Position numbers and translations under genes: made by a program
Notes under the pieces: generated by a model
The model's database searches: none
Seen by the model: only the letters and a program-made list of their open reading frames with translations
Told to the model about the DNA's origin: nothing
In this document: positions 23,878-32,267 of the stretch, in pieces
How positions within the stretch are numbered: position 1 is the first letter of the stretch
Layout: every line of letters begins with the position of its first letter
Source of the DNA: JBDRDD01 sp043821115
GTDB taxonomy: Bacteria > CAYTYR01 > UBA6262 > DAOVJB01
Length of the DNA stretch: 33,426 nt
Direction: 5' to 3'
Assembly (NCBI GenBank): GCA_043821115.1
Contig: JBDRDD010000009.1
Location: 1 to 33,426, forward strand

Positions 23878-25095
23878 TTATTTCTTCATCGCCTTCATCA
23901 GGTCGAACATGGGCAGTATCAGCGAGGCTACTATGAAGCCCACAACCGTGCCCATTATTACCAGGAAAAGAGGCTCCAGAAGCGACGTCAGGCGCTTCAC
24001 GCTGTACTCTATGGACACCTCGTAGAAGTCGCTTATCTTGTTAAGCATCTCGTCGAGGTTTCCCGTCTCCTCACCAACGGCTATCATCTGTATGGTATCC
24101 GGCGGGAATTCCTCGCTTATTTTCAAAGGCTGTGCTATTTTCTCTCCCTTGGTGACCCCGTCATGAACACTCCTTATGACACGGGATATCACCTGGTTGC
24201 CAACAACAGCCTCTACTATTTCAAGCGCCTGCAGTATGGGTACACCGCTTTTTATAAGGGTGGCAAGCGTTCGCGTGAAGCGTGCTATGGCTATTCTGCG
24301 CAGAAGAGTTCCCAGCACCGGGACGTGTAGAAGAAAGCGGTCAAAATGCAGCCTCCCAATACCCGTCTTTATATATGCCTTGAAGGTGAAAGAAACTCCC
24401 CCCGCAAGAATTATTACTATAAACCAGTACTTCCTCAGGCCTATGCTCAGCATTTGGAGCACCCTTGTAGGCAGAGGCAGTTGGATTCCGGCCTTGGTGA
24501 ATATTTCTACGAACTGGGGCAGCAGGAATATGACCATGAAACTCACGACCCCCGAACCGACTACCACAAGAACTATCGGGTAGACAAAAGCCGACTTGAC
24601 TTTCTGTCTGAGCTCCGCGTCTTTTTCCGCGAATTTAGCCAGGCGGTTAAGAACCACGTCAAGGTTTCCGCTTGCTTCTCCTGCGCGGACCATGCTGACA
24701 AAGAGCGTCGAGAAAACTCTGGGATGTTTCGAAAGGGCGTCGGAGAAGGTGCTTCCCATCTCCACCGTCCTGTAGACATCTTCTATTACACGCCTAAGAT
24801 AGCGGTTTTCAATCTGTTTCGTAAGGGTCCTCAGGCTCGTCATGAGCGCAAGGCCCGACGTTATCATGTTCGCAAGCTGGATCGTGATCATTATTATGTC
24901 ATCGATCTTTATGCGGACGAAACGGTCCTTGACCCCCTGGAGGTTGACAGTGGGACCCTTCTGCTCGGCGATGCCGGTTATAAGGTATCCCAGGTCCGTC
25001 AGTTTCTTGCTGAGCTCAGCCTCAGTATGGGCTTCCATGACACCTTTTACCTGCTTGCCCGTGTTATCCCTCGCCTTGTAGATAAATGATGGCAT
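23878..25095 (-). CDS. pilC: Type IV pilus inner-membrane platform protein PilC (GspF family)
   Basis: 405 residues, the family length. It begins MPSFIYKARDNTGKQVKGVMEA, the standard PilC/GspF opening, and contains two T2SSF repeats separated by membrane helices (around 168-190, 225-240 and 375-400). Conserved pieces include ATLIKSGVPILQALEI, AVGEETGNLDEML and LEPLFLVIMGTVVGFIVAS. It anchors the PilB motor under the pilus base. Its ATG is 21 bases after the pilB stop. Confidence 0.95.
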   Translation of the reverse strand: MPSFIYKARDNTGKQVKGVMEAHTEAELSKKLTDLGYLITGIAEQKGPTVNLQGVKDRFVRIKIDDIIMITIQLANMITSGLALMTSLRTLTKQIENRYLRRVIEDVYRTVEMGSTFSDALSKHPRVFSTLFVSMVRAGEASGNLDVVLNRLAKFAEKDAELRQKVKSAFVYPIVLVVVGSGVVSFMVIFLLPQFVEIFTKAGIQLPLPTRVLQMLSIGLRKYWFIVIILAGGVSFTFKAYIKTGIGRLHFDRFLLHVPVLGTLLRRIAIARFTRTLATLIKSGVPILQALEIVEAVVGNQVISRVIRSVHDGVTKGEKIAQPLKISEEFPPDTIQMIAVGEETGNLDEMLNKISDFYEVSIEYSVKRLTSLLEPLFLVIMGTVVGFIVASLILPMFDLMKAMKK

Positions 25096-25116
25096 CTATC
25101 CTCCGTACAGAGCTAA

Positions 25117-26814
25117 CTATATCTCTTGAGTCACCCGAAGTACTTCCTCCACGGTCGTCACGCCGTTTAGCACCTTCTTAAAACCGTCCTCCCGCATTGT
25201 GTGCATTCCTCCTGATTCGCGGGCAACCTTCTTTATTGCATCAGCCGCTGCCTTCTGTACTATCAGTTCCCTAACATCCCCGTTTAGTGTGAGAAGCTCC
25301 ATTATGCCTATGCGCCCGCGGTAACCGTTCTCATTGCACTTCTTGCAGCCTTCGCCCTTATAGAAGACCGTGTCTTGCTTGCTTTCATCCATGCCAAGGC
25401 GCTTCAGTGTCTCGGGTGACGGCTTGTAGGATGTCTTGCAGTCCGGACATATCGTCCTGACAAGCCTCTGGGCTATCACGCCGGTTATGGATGATGATAT
25501 GAGAAACGGCTCCACGCCCATGTCCATGAGCCTTGTTACCGTTGAAGCCGCGTCATTTGTGTGAAGCGTGCTGAAGACGAGATGACCTGTCAGCGCTGAC
25601 TGTATCGCTATCTCGGCAGTCTCGAGGTCCCTTATCTCCCCGACCATTATGACGTCCGGGTCCTGCCTGAGTATGGACCTCAAACCCGTGGCGAATGTAA
25701 GACCTGCCTTGGGATTTATCTGGCACTGCCTTATGAGCTTGAGCCTGTATTCAACCGGGTCTTCAACTGTTATAATATTTTTATCTATAGTGTTAATCGC
25801 GTTAAGCGCGGCGTAAAGGGTTGTCGTCTTGCCGCTTCCCGTAGGCCCTGTTACCAGCACTATGCCGTAGGGTTTTCTTATGACCTCTTCGAATCTCTCC
25901 TGGATATTCGCCGAGAAACCCAGCTGCTCTACTCCCAAAAGCACACTCGCGGTGTCAAGTATCCTCATAACGACATTCTCACCGTGCACGGTGGGAAAAG
26001 TCGAAACACGAAGGTCTATGCTCCTGTTCTCTACCTTTATCTGGAACCGGCCGTCCTGCGGGACCCTTCTCTCCGCAATGTCAAGTTCGGACATTATCTT
26101 TATACGTGAGACTATCGCCGACTGCAGTTCCTTGGGCGTGCTGGTGGCTTCTCTCAGGATACCGTCTATCCTGAATCGCGTGCGCAGTATATCCTCCTCA
26201 GGCTCAATGTGTATGTCGCTTGCCCCGTCGCGTATAGCCTGCATGATTATGAGGTTGACAAGTTTGACGACCGGGGCCTCACCGGCTATCCCCTGCAGGC
26301 GTTTCGCCTCTATGTTCTTGTCGCCGAGACCGAGCCCCTTGGTGTCAATGCTCTTTATCACATCGTCAATATTGCCTACCACGCCGTAGTACTGGTCAAT
26401 GGCTTTTATTATATCTCCTTCGGTCGCGAGTATCGGCTCGACCGCGCAGTTGGCCTTGAACCCGACTTCATCGAGCGCGAAAACGTTTGAAGGATCGCTC
26501 ATCGCGACCGTCAAGACATCCCCCACCTTGAAAAGCGGTATCAGGTAATAGCGCCGGGCGAGTTCTTCCGGTACGAGATCTATTATACCGGTGTCGATAA
26601 GGTAATCGCTCAGGTTGACACGGGGTATCCCCAGCTGGTCAGAAAGAAGCGATACGAGATGGTCCTCGGTGATAATGCTCTGTTTAACCAGAATCTTACC
26701 GAGGCGTTCCCCAGTCTCCTGCTGTACCTTGAGCGCTTCCTTAATCTGGGACTCAGAGGCCAGACCGGCCTCTATGAGCATCTCCCCTAATTTTTTCTTC
26801 TCGGGCCTGGGCAT
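25117..26814 (-). CDS. pilB: Type IV pilus extension ATPase PilB with MshEN-type N-terminal domains
   Basis: 565 residues, full length. The N-terminus has two MshEN-like units: KKLGEMLIEAG...IKEAL (8-28) and ERLGKILVKQSIITEDHLVS (36-55), ending LLSDQ. In related ATPases these bind cyclic di-GMP. The motor domain has Walker A GPTGSGKT (323-330), an Asp box near EDPVEY (351-356), Walker B DPDVIMVGEIRD (385-396) and a His box HLVFSTLHTND (411-421). A tetracysteine zinc site is formed by C456, C459, C490 and C493. It powers pilus extension. The retraction ATPase PilT is not in the window. The gene is six bases after a response-regulator gene, in the same direction. Confidence 0.95.
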   Translation of the reverse strand: MPRPEKKKLGEMLIEAGLASESQIKEALKVQQETGERLGKILVKQSIITEDHLVSLLSDQLGIPRVNLSDYLIDTGIIDLVPEELARRYYLIPLFKVGDVLTVAMSDPSNVFALDEVGFKANCAVEPILATEGDIIKAIDQYYGVVGNIDDVIKSIDTKGLGLGDKNIEAKRLQGIAGEAPVVKLVNLIIMQAIRDGASDIHIEPEEDILRTRFRIDGILREATSTPKELQSAIVSRIKIMSELDIAERRVPQDGRFQIKVENRSIDLRVSTFPTVHGENVVMRILDTASVLLGVEQLGFSANIQERFEEVIRKPYGIVLVTGPTGSGKTTTLYAALNAINTIDKNIITVEDPVEYRLKLIRQCQINPKAGLTFATGLRSILRQDPDVIMVGEIRDLETAEIAIQSALTGHLVFSTLHTNDAASTVTRLMDMGVEPFLISSSITGVIAQRLVRTICPDCKTSYKPSPETLKRLGMDESKQDTVFYKGEGCKKCNENGYRGRIGIMELLTLNGDVRELIVQKAAADAIKKVARESGGMHTMREDGFKKVLNGVTTVEEVLRVTQEI

Positions 26815-26820
26815 ATTAAA

Positions 26821-27210
26821 TTACGCTTCATCCCCTTTCTTCCTGTCAAGGAGCTCCCTCACTCTTTTGAGCAAAGCTTCGGGTTCAAAAGGTTTGGTCA
26901 TATAAAGATCTGCTCCCGTCTCCATACCGGTTTCCTTGTCCACTTCCTGGGCTTTGGCCGTAAGCATCAGTACGGGTATCTCCTTGTATTTCTTGTCGAA
27001 TTTTAGTATCCTTGAAACCTTGTACCCATCCATTTTTGGAAGCATTATGTCAAGCACTATAAGGTCGGGCTTTTCCCTTTTAGCCTTATCCAGGGCGTCC
27101 ATGCCGTTGTCGGCCTGTATCACGGTGTACCCTTCCTGTTCAAGGTTGTAAACCACGAGGTTCTGTATGAAGGGGTCGTCATCTACCACGAGTATTTTTT
27201 CACTGGGCAC
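26821..27210 (-). CDS. Single-domain response regulator
   Basis: 129 residues. Receiver domain with acidic D10-D12, phospho-acceptor D54 in VLDIMLPKMDG, Thr in LMLTAKA and Lys in TKPFEP. There is no output domain. The 'LDIMLPKMDG' wording is closer to OmpR/PhoB-type receivers than to chemotaxis CheY. It is immediately upstream of pilB (six bases) and 15 bases after a second receiver gene. The pair follows a histidine kinase. It may act on PilB or relay phosphate to another regulator, but the target cannot be read from the sequence. Confidence 0.93.
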   Translation of the reverse strand: MPSEKILVVDDDPFIQNLVVYNLEQEGYTVIQADNGMDALDKAKREKPDLIVLDIMLPKMDGYKVSRILKFDKKYKEIPVLMLTAKAQEVDKETGMETGADLYMTKPFEPEALLKRVRELLDRKKGDEA

Positions 27211-27225
27211 TTTGGGTCTCCTTTT

Positions 27226-27600
27226 TTAGGACTGTTTTTTCAGTATATCTTTTACTCTATCACCAAGCTGAAGGGGGTCGAACGGCTTGGTCATGTAATC
27301 AATGGCACCTGTTTCCATTATCTTCCTCAAATCTTCATCCGAGACTTTAGCGGTCAGCACCATGATCGGGATGTTACTGGTAGCGGGATTCGTCTTGAGC
27401 CTCCTGCATGCCTCGAACCCGCTTATATCAGGCATTGTAAAATCCAGAAGAATAAGGTCGAACTTTTCGGCAAAAGCCTTATCAAGCCCTACAGAACCCC
27501 TTTCCGCCGTCACCACCTCGTAGCCTTCGGTTTCCAAGGCAATTTTGACCAAATCTAGGATTAGCGTCTCATCATCGATCGCCAAGATCTTCTGACCCAT
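27226..27600 (-). CDS. Single-domain response regulator
   Basis: 124 residues. Receiver domain with D9/D10 (AIDDET), phospho-acceptor D53 in LLDFTMPDISG, Thr in MVLTAKV and Lys in TKPFDP. There is no output domain. It lies about 54 bases after the histidine kinase gene and just before the other receiver gene, so it is the first candidate to receive phosphate from that kinase. It has diverged clearly from its neighbour and is not a recent duplicate. Confidence 0.93.
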   Translation of the reverse strand: MGQKILAIDDETLILDLVKIALETEGYEVVTAERGSVGLDKAFAEKFDLILLDFTMPDISGFEACRRLKTNPATSNIPIMVLTAKVSDEDLRKIMETGAIDYMTKPFDPLQLGDRVKDILKKQS

Positions 27601-27654
27601 TTGTTACCCCCTCAGCAATTCTTTCGATTTATATGTATTCTTCTTTAAGGATCC

Positions 27655-29667
27655 TTAGCTTTTCTCTTCGCCTTCGGCCGTCTTTTCTTCATCCTTTGCC
27701 GCAGGCATGCGCAAAGCAATAGTGGTTCCTGCGTTCACTCCCTCGCTCTCGGCCCAGACTTTTCCGCCGTGTGCCTCAACTATTTTCTTTACTATTGCAA
27801 GTCCGAGCCCCGCTCCGCCGACCTGGCGGGTGGCGGAACTGTCCGCCTGGTAGAACTCGGAGAACACGTTCTCCAGTGTTCCTTTTTTCAGACCTATGCC
27901 CGTGTCTGTGCAGTGGAATTCCACATTATTGTTCTCTTCGTATATTTTAATGCTCACGCTCCCGCCTTCCGGCGTGAACTTGATGGCATTTGACATCACG
28001 TTACTGATAACCTGCAGAATCCTTTCTTCGTCACCGCGGACCTCGAGCGGGCCTTCGCCGATATTCATGTTAAAGGTCAGGTTCTTGGCGTCGAACTGCA
28101 GCTTGAACCTTTCGGCTATAAGGTCGGTCGTGCCCTTGAGAGAAATTTTGTCCTGTTTTAATACAAGCTTCCCGCTCTCGATACGCGAGAGGTCCAGAAG
28201 GTCACTGATGAGCTTGGTCAGGTGGTTGCTTTGCGTTGCGACTATCTCCAGGAATTTTCTCTGTTTCTCGTTGACCTCGCCTACCCTTCCTCCCAGGATA
28301 AGGGATGTATATCCTTTTATTGATGTGAGAGGGCTTCTGAGTTCATGGGAGACCATTGAAAGGAAGTCGCTCTTAGCCTGGTCAAGGTCTCTTAGCTTGT
28401 TGATGGTGTCCTGCTCACGGTTGTAAAGCATAGCGCTTTCTATTGCTATCGCAGCCTGATTTACAAATGCGAACGCCAGGTCGATCTGCTGCCTTGTGAA
28501 CTGGCAATATTCACGGGTGTAAAGGTAGAGTATTCCTTTGCCTTCCTTGCGGGCGATAAGGGGAACCGCGAGCATTGAAGTGACATTCTGCCCGACATCG
28601 CATTCCACCTTGGAAAGAGCGGATTCTTCTGTAACGTCCCCCACGGATATGACGCGTGCTTCCTCAAGAGCTTTATTTGTCAGAGAGCCTTCAAGATTAA
28701 GTACGCCCGGGACAACTGTCTTGTCAGCGCCGAAACACGTTCTTAACATTAACTGCTTCTTGTCGTCGCTAAGGAGTCTCAGGACGGCTATATCAACTCT
28801 CGCGAATGTAGTAACTGAGCCGACTATAAAGTTCAGTATCTCCTCGAGGTTTGTCCTGGATGAAATCATTTTTCCGAGCCTGATGAGACCATTTAGTTTT
28901 TCATTCATGGCCGTGATTTCGCCCTGTAGCTTCTGCTGAGCGGTAATGTTGGTAACGATACTGCATGTTTCCAGGGAATTCTTCTCTCGGCTGATCGGAA
29001 TTACTTTCTGTACAGCATCAATTCTTCGTCCACCCTTGCTTACCAGGACTGTCTGGTATGTCCTGTGTTCGTCAGCTCTTCTGGAGGAGAGCTGCCCTTT
29101 GAGCTTGTTCAGCGCTTCCGGTGCTATAAGCATCTCGAAATTCTGCCCCATTATTTCTTCCGAGCGCCAGCCGAGGAGCTTTTCCCCGCCCTTGCTGAAG
29201 AAGTCGATCTTTCCCTTGGCATCATAAACATAGACGGCATCAATCCCGTTATCGACAAGATGGGACAGAAAACGTTCCGATCCCTTTATCTCCTCTTCCT
29301 TGCTTTTCTGTACGCTTATGTCGCGCAGTATACAGACCTGCCCGACTACTTTCTTCTCGGGATCGCGAAGCGCGGATGTGGAAATTTCCGCCCACAGGCG
29401 ATTCTTATCAGCTTTAATAATCTGCATGTCTCCTTTGGAGATAGTCTTCCCGTCAAGTGTCTTGCGCAGTATAAGCTGGATCAATCCCAAATACTCCCCT
29501 GCTACAACTTCGGTGAATGTCTTACCCCTGAGGTCTTCCTGCTTGTACCCGGTAAGGTTTGTCAGAGCATCATTAACTTCCTGGATGTTCCCCTCCAGAT
29601 CGAGCGTGAATACAGCCTGACTAATAGAATTAAATATCTGGGTATATCTCTCTTCGGAACCACTCAT
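27655..29667 (-). CDS. Soluble PAS-PAS-GAF sensor histidine kinase
   Basis: 670 residues with no membrane helix. PAS 1 is about 5-115 (IFNSISQAVFTLDLEGNIQE), and PAS 2 about 130-245 (SHLVDNGIDAVYVYDAKGKI). A GAF domain spans about 265-412. The HisKA helix has phospho-acceptor H441 in SHELRSPLTS, and the ATPase domain has N560 (NVMSNAIKFT), G1 DTGIGL (588-593) and G2 GGAGLGLAI (617-625). It ends in an acidic tail. It would sense a cytosolic signal and pass phosphate to the two receivers downstream. Its ATG is one base after the stop of a solute-binding-like gene (TGA-A-ATG), with GGAGG nine bases before it, so the two are translationally coupled. That ties the kinase to the binding proteins. 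Confidence 0.94.
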   Translation of the reverse strand: MSGSEERYTQIFNSISQAVFTLDLEGNIQEVNDALTNLTGYKQEDLRGKTFTEVVAGEYLGLIQLILRKTLDGKTISKGDMQIIKADKNRLWAEISTSALRDPEKKVVGQVCILRDISVQKSKEEEIKGSERFLSHLVDNGIDAVYVYDAKGKIDFFSKGGEKLLGWRSEEIMGQNFEMLIAPEALNKLKGQLSSRRADEHRTYQTVLVSKGGRRIDAVQKVIPISREKNSLETCSIVTNITAQQKLQGEITAMNEKLNGLIRLGKMISSRTNLEEILNFIVGSVTTFARVDIAVLRLLSDDKKQLMLRTCFGADKTVVPGVLNLEGSLTNKALEEARVISVGDVTEESALSKVECDVGQNVTSMLAVPLIARKEGKGILYLYTREYCQFTRQQIDLAFAFVNQAAIAIESAMLYNREQDTINKLRDLDQAKSDFLSMVSHELRSPLTSIKGYTSLILGGRVGEVNEKQRKFLEIVATQSNHLTKLISDLLDLSRIESGKLVLKQDKISLKGTTDLIAERFKLQFDAKNLTFNMNIGEGPLEVRGDEERILQVISNVMSNAIKFTPEGGSVSIKIYEENNNVEFHCTDTGIGLKKGTLENVFSEFYQADSSATRQVGGAGLGLAIVKKIVEAHGGKVWAESEGVNAGTTIALRMPAAKDEEKTAEGEEKS

Positions 29668-29668
29668 T

Positions 29669-30949
29669 TCACTTTACCTCCCATTTCGCTAAAAGCTCGT
29701 TCGCTTTTTGCGCGGCTTCATTAATATCATTTTTAATTTTTCCAAAATCGTACTTCCCCTGCCCTATCTCTTGCCATATCTTTGCCAGGTAATCTATCAA
29801 CAACAATTCTATCTCCCCCCAGGCCGGGACGTTCGGGAATGCCCTTCCGAAGCGCCATGACTCCTTCAGTGCCCCCCTTTCCCTATTCTCGTCGGTAATA
29901 AAAGTCGCGTCAAAGGATTCAAGCAGGCTCGGAAGCATATTTATAGCCCTTGGGAAACGGTTCTGTGAATCAAACGAAACAAAGTACTTGAGTAAATTCC
30001 ATGCCTCATCAATGTGTTTGCAGTAGGTGGTTATAGCCAGGTTGCTACCTCCGCAGAAAACAAAACGGCCGCTCGGACCTGCGGGGAATAAGCTTGCAAT
30101 GCAATTGCCGCCTATCTCGGGAACAAACGCCGCGGAATTAGGATCTAGTAACTGTGGCATGCAGTGAGCTCCTGAAAGCGACATGGCAAAATCACCTTTG
30201 ACACAGAAGCTGTGGGCCACGTCTTCGGTTGACTGCTCCAGGGACTTCCTGGATATATATTGTTTATCATTCAAACTCAGGAAAAATTCTATTCCCCTTA
30301 ACGCAGGTTCACTGTTGAACGCTGCTGTTTTTCCGTCCTCTGAAATAAAGTCGCCCCCTGCCCCCCAAACCCAGGGCGCAAGATTATGCACGAGTAATGT
30401 CTCTTTCTTGCCCGAAAGACCCAGCACATCAAGTTCCCTTCCTTTATATGTTTTCTTGTGGAGTTTCTGGCAAGTCTCCATAAACGTATCCCAGGTTTCA
30501 AGGTTCATTGCGTTGAGGCCCAAATTAGAGAAAACATCATCACGATAATAAAGTGTTCTTATATCAACAAACCACGGAAGGGAACTTACCCGAGGTGGTT
30601 CATCCATGGAGCTGTTCGCCCTCTTTGCCTGCGGGAAGCAGCTACTGCTCCATGAGGCGGGCACAAAACTTTCCCCTCCTCCCATGGAATTAATTAACTC
30701 CGTGATGTCCTTAAGTATTCCAAGAGATGCAAACGACCCGTTCCATGTAGAACCTAATTGTATGATATCCGGAGCATCGTCTGGATTATTGGGCAGATCA
30801 ATTATTTTATTCCATGCCACATCCCACGTTATCTCCTCTATTTTCACTTCTATGCCGGCAAATTGCTCCTGGAAATTCGTAATCTCACGGCTGACCAGAC
30901 GCTTCGACTGCAGAGCAACCGGCATAACCCACAGCTTCAATGTGCTCAT
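29669..30949 (-). CDS. Solute-binding-like protein without signal peptide, copy 1 (kinase-proximal)
   Basis: 426 residues, homologous to family-1 sugar-binding proteins of ABC importers. The body shows PDIIQLGSTWNGSFASLGIL, SSLPWFVDIRTLYYRDD, WVWGAGGDFI and FVFCGGSNLAI, standard for this fold. The start is set at ATG 30949-30947, with GGAGG eight bases upstream. The earlier GTG at 30964 overlaps that site. From this start the protein opens MSTLKLWVMP, which is the first strand of the mature domain, so there is no signal peptide or lipobox. Relative to its neighbours it has an 11-residue or so insertion near the SSLPWF motif. It is the most diverged of the three and is coupled to the kinase gene. 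Cytosolic ligand sensing is inferred. No transporter genes are present. Confidence 0.85.
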   Translation of the reverse strand: MSTLKLWVMPVALQSKRLVSREITNFQEQFAGIEVKIEEITWDVAWNKIIDLPNNPDDAPDIIQLGSTWNGSFASLGILKDITELINSMGGGESFVPASWSSSCFPQAKRANSSMDEPPRVSSLPWFVDIRTLYYRDDVFSNLGLNAMNLETWDTFMETCQKLHKKTYKGRELDVLGLSGKKETLLVHNLAPWVWGAGGDFISEDGKTAAFNSEPALRGIEFFLSLNDKQYISRKSLEQSTEDVAHSFCVKGDFAMSLSGAHCMPQLLDPNSAAFVPEIGGNCIASLFPAGPSGRFVFCGGSNLAITTYCKHIDEAWNLLKYFVSFDSQNRFPRAINMLPSLLESFDATFITDENRERGALKESWRFGRAFPNVPAWGEIELLLIDYLAKIWQEIGQGKYDFGKIKNDINEAAQKANELLAKWEVK

Positions 30950-31003
30950 ATGTGTTTCCTCCACTTTCAGATATGCCTAGATGTAATATTATCTTCTTCT
31001 GTT

Positions 31004-32239
31004 TTATTTCGCTAGTATGTCATCCACTTTCGCTGCTGCCTGATTCAGTGTTTGAGTTACGTTATTAAAATCATAATCGCCTTCCTGTATCCTGGCGAAA
31101 ATCGCTCCGAAAGATTCTATAAGCAAAGCTTCTATCTCCCCCCACACGGCAACGTTCGGGAACGCCCTTCCGTATTTCCAGGAATCCCTGAGCCCCTTCC
31201 ACTCCGGTCTTTCTTCTATGAATATGGAATCGAACGATTCAAGGAGCCCGGGGAACATATTCAGTGTTTTAGGATAACGGCTCTGTGATTCGTAAGACAT
31301 AAGATACTTTACGAACTGCCAGGCCTGCACTGACTTCTGAGAAAAACTCGTGATGGCTATGTTGCTCCCACCGCAGAAAATGGACCTTCCCTTAGGCCCC
31401 ACGGGAAAAAGGCTGGAAGTACAGTTGGTCGCTATCTCGGCGCAATAAAGCGGATCAGCCGGGTCAAGCGGGCTCGAGTCACTCAGCGGCCCGGGAATAG
31501 ACATTGCGAATTCCCCTCTTGAGAAAAATCCTTTGGCTATTTGCTCGGTAGAAAGTTCAAGTGCCTGCTGAGAGATGTAGCCTTCCTTTATCAGTTTTAT
31601 ATAAAACTCGAGTCCCTCCAGCGCTTCTTTAGAGTTAAAAGCGGCTTTCTTCCCGTCAGGGGTCAGGAAATTACCGCCCGCCCCCCATATCCACGGAGCT
31701 ACATTATGCAAGAGAAGTGCCTCCTGCTGGCCGGAGACGCCGAGCACTCCGATTTCCTTGTCTTCTTTCTTAAAACCTTTAAGTTTTTTACAGGTGCCCT
31801 CAAAGCTTTCCCATGTATCAAGACCCTCGGTACTGATACCCAGCTTCGCGAATATATCTGTCCGGTAGTATATCGCTCTTATATCAGCGAACCATGGCAT
31901 GGAACTCACCCTCTCTGAACCCGGGAAATGGCAGCTGCTCCACGCAGCGGGAATGAACAGGTCCGCATTGATCCCTGCGTCATACACCTCCTGTGTTATA
32001 TCCTTAAGCACTCCCATATGGGCAAGCGTTCCGTTCCACGTGGACCCAACCTGTAGTAAATCAGGGCCCTGTTTTTCATTCGCTGCCTTCATAATACTAT
32101 CCCATGCATCCCTCCACGGAATCAGCGTAACTTCCACATCAAGGTCCTGGTATGCTGACTTGAATGCACGGGCTTCCCGTTTCACAAGCTGCTTTGATGT
32201 TGTCCCAGCACCCCATATCCACATGTTGAGCGTAGTCAT
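31004..32239 (-). CDS. Solute-binding-like protein without signal peptide, copy 2
   Basis: 411 residues, same fold as its neighbours. Landmarks: PDLLQVGSTWNGTLAHMGVL, SSMPWFADIRAIYYRTD, WIWGAGGNFLTPDG, MSIPGPLSDSSPLDP, IFCGGSNIAI and FPNVAVWGEIEALL. It opens MTTLNMWIWGAG directly after a strong GGAGGAG site, and this is already the first beta strand of the binding domain, so export by the Sec or lipoprotein route is not encoded. By eye it matches copy 3 over most of its length and copy 1 less well. The gene is about 30 bases after copy 3, and all three are in one direction ahead of the kinase. Confidence 0.86.
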   Translation of the reverse strand: MTTLNMWIWGAGTTSKQLVKREARAFKSAYQDLDVEVTLIPWRDAWDSIMKAANEKQGPDLLQVGSTWNGTLAHMGVLKDITQEVYDAGINADLFIPAAWSSCHFPGSERVSSMPWFADIRAIYYRTDIFAKLGISTEGLDTWESFEGTCKKLKGFKKEDKEIGVLGVSGQQEALLLHNVAPWIWGAGGNFLTPDGKKAAFNSKEALEGLEFYIKLIKEGYISQQALELSTEQIAKGFFSRGEFAMSIPGPLSDSSPLDPADPLYCAEIATNCTSSLFPVGPKGRSIFCGGSNIAITSFSQKSVQAWQFVKYLMSYESQSRYPKTLNMFPGLLESFDSIFIEERPEWKGLRDSWKYGRAFPNVAVWGEIEALLIESFGAIFARIQEGDYDFNNVTQTLNQAAAKVDDILAK

Positions 32240-32267
32240 CTTACTCCTCCATATTAAAATGAAGTAT

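Noticed and set aside
16740..26814. Reading the cluster as a type II secretion system rather than a type IV pilus
   Set aside because: The GspG-like pilin and GspC-like PilP are compatible with either, but the PilM-PilN fusion, PilO, the PilW/PilX-type minor pilins and the chemotaxis genes favour a type IV pilus.
30950..30964. GTG at 30964 as start of solute-binding-like copy 1
   Set aside because: The GGAGG ribosome site lies within those codons and points to the ATG at 30949. The shorter form also aligns with the start of copy 2.
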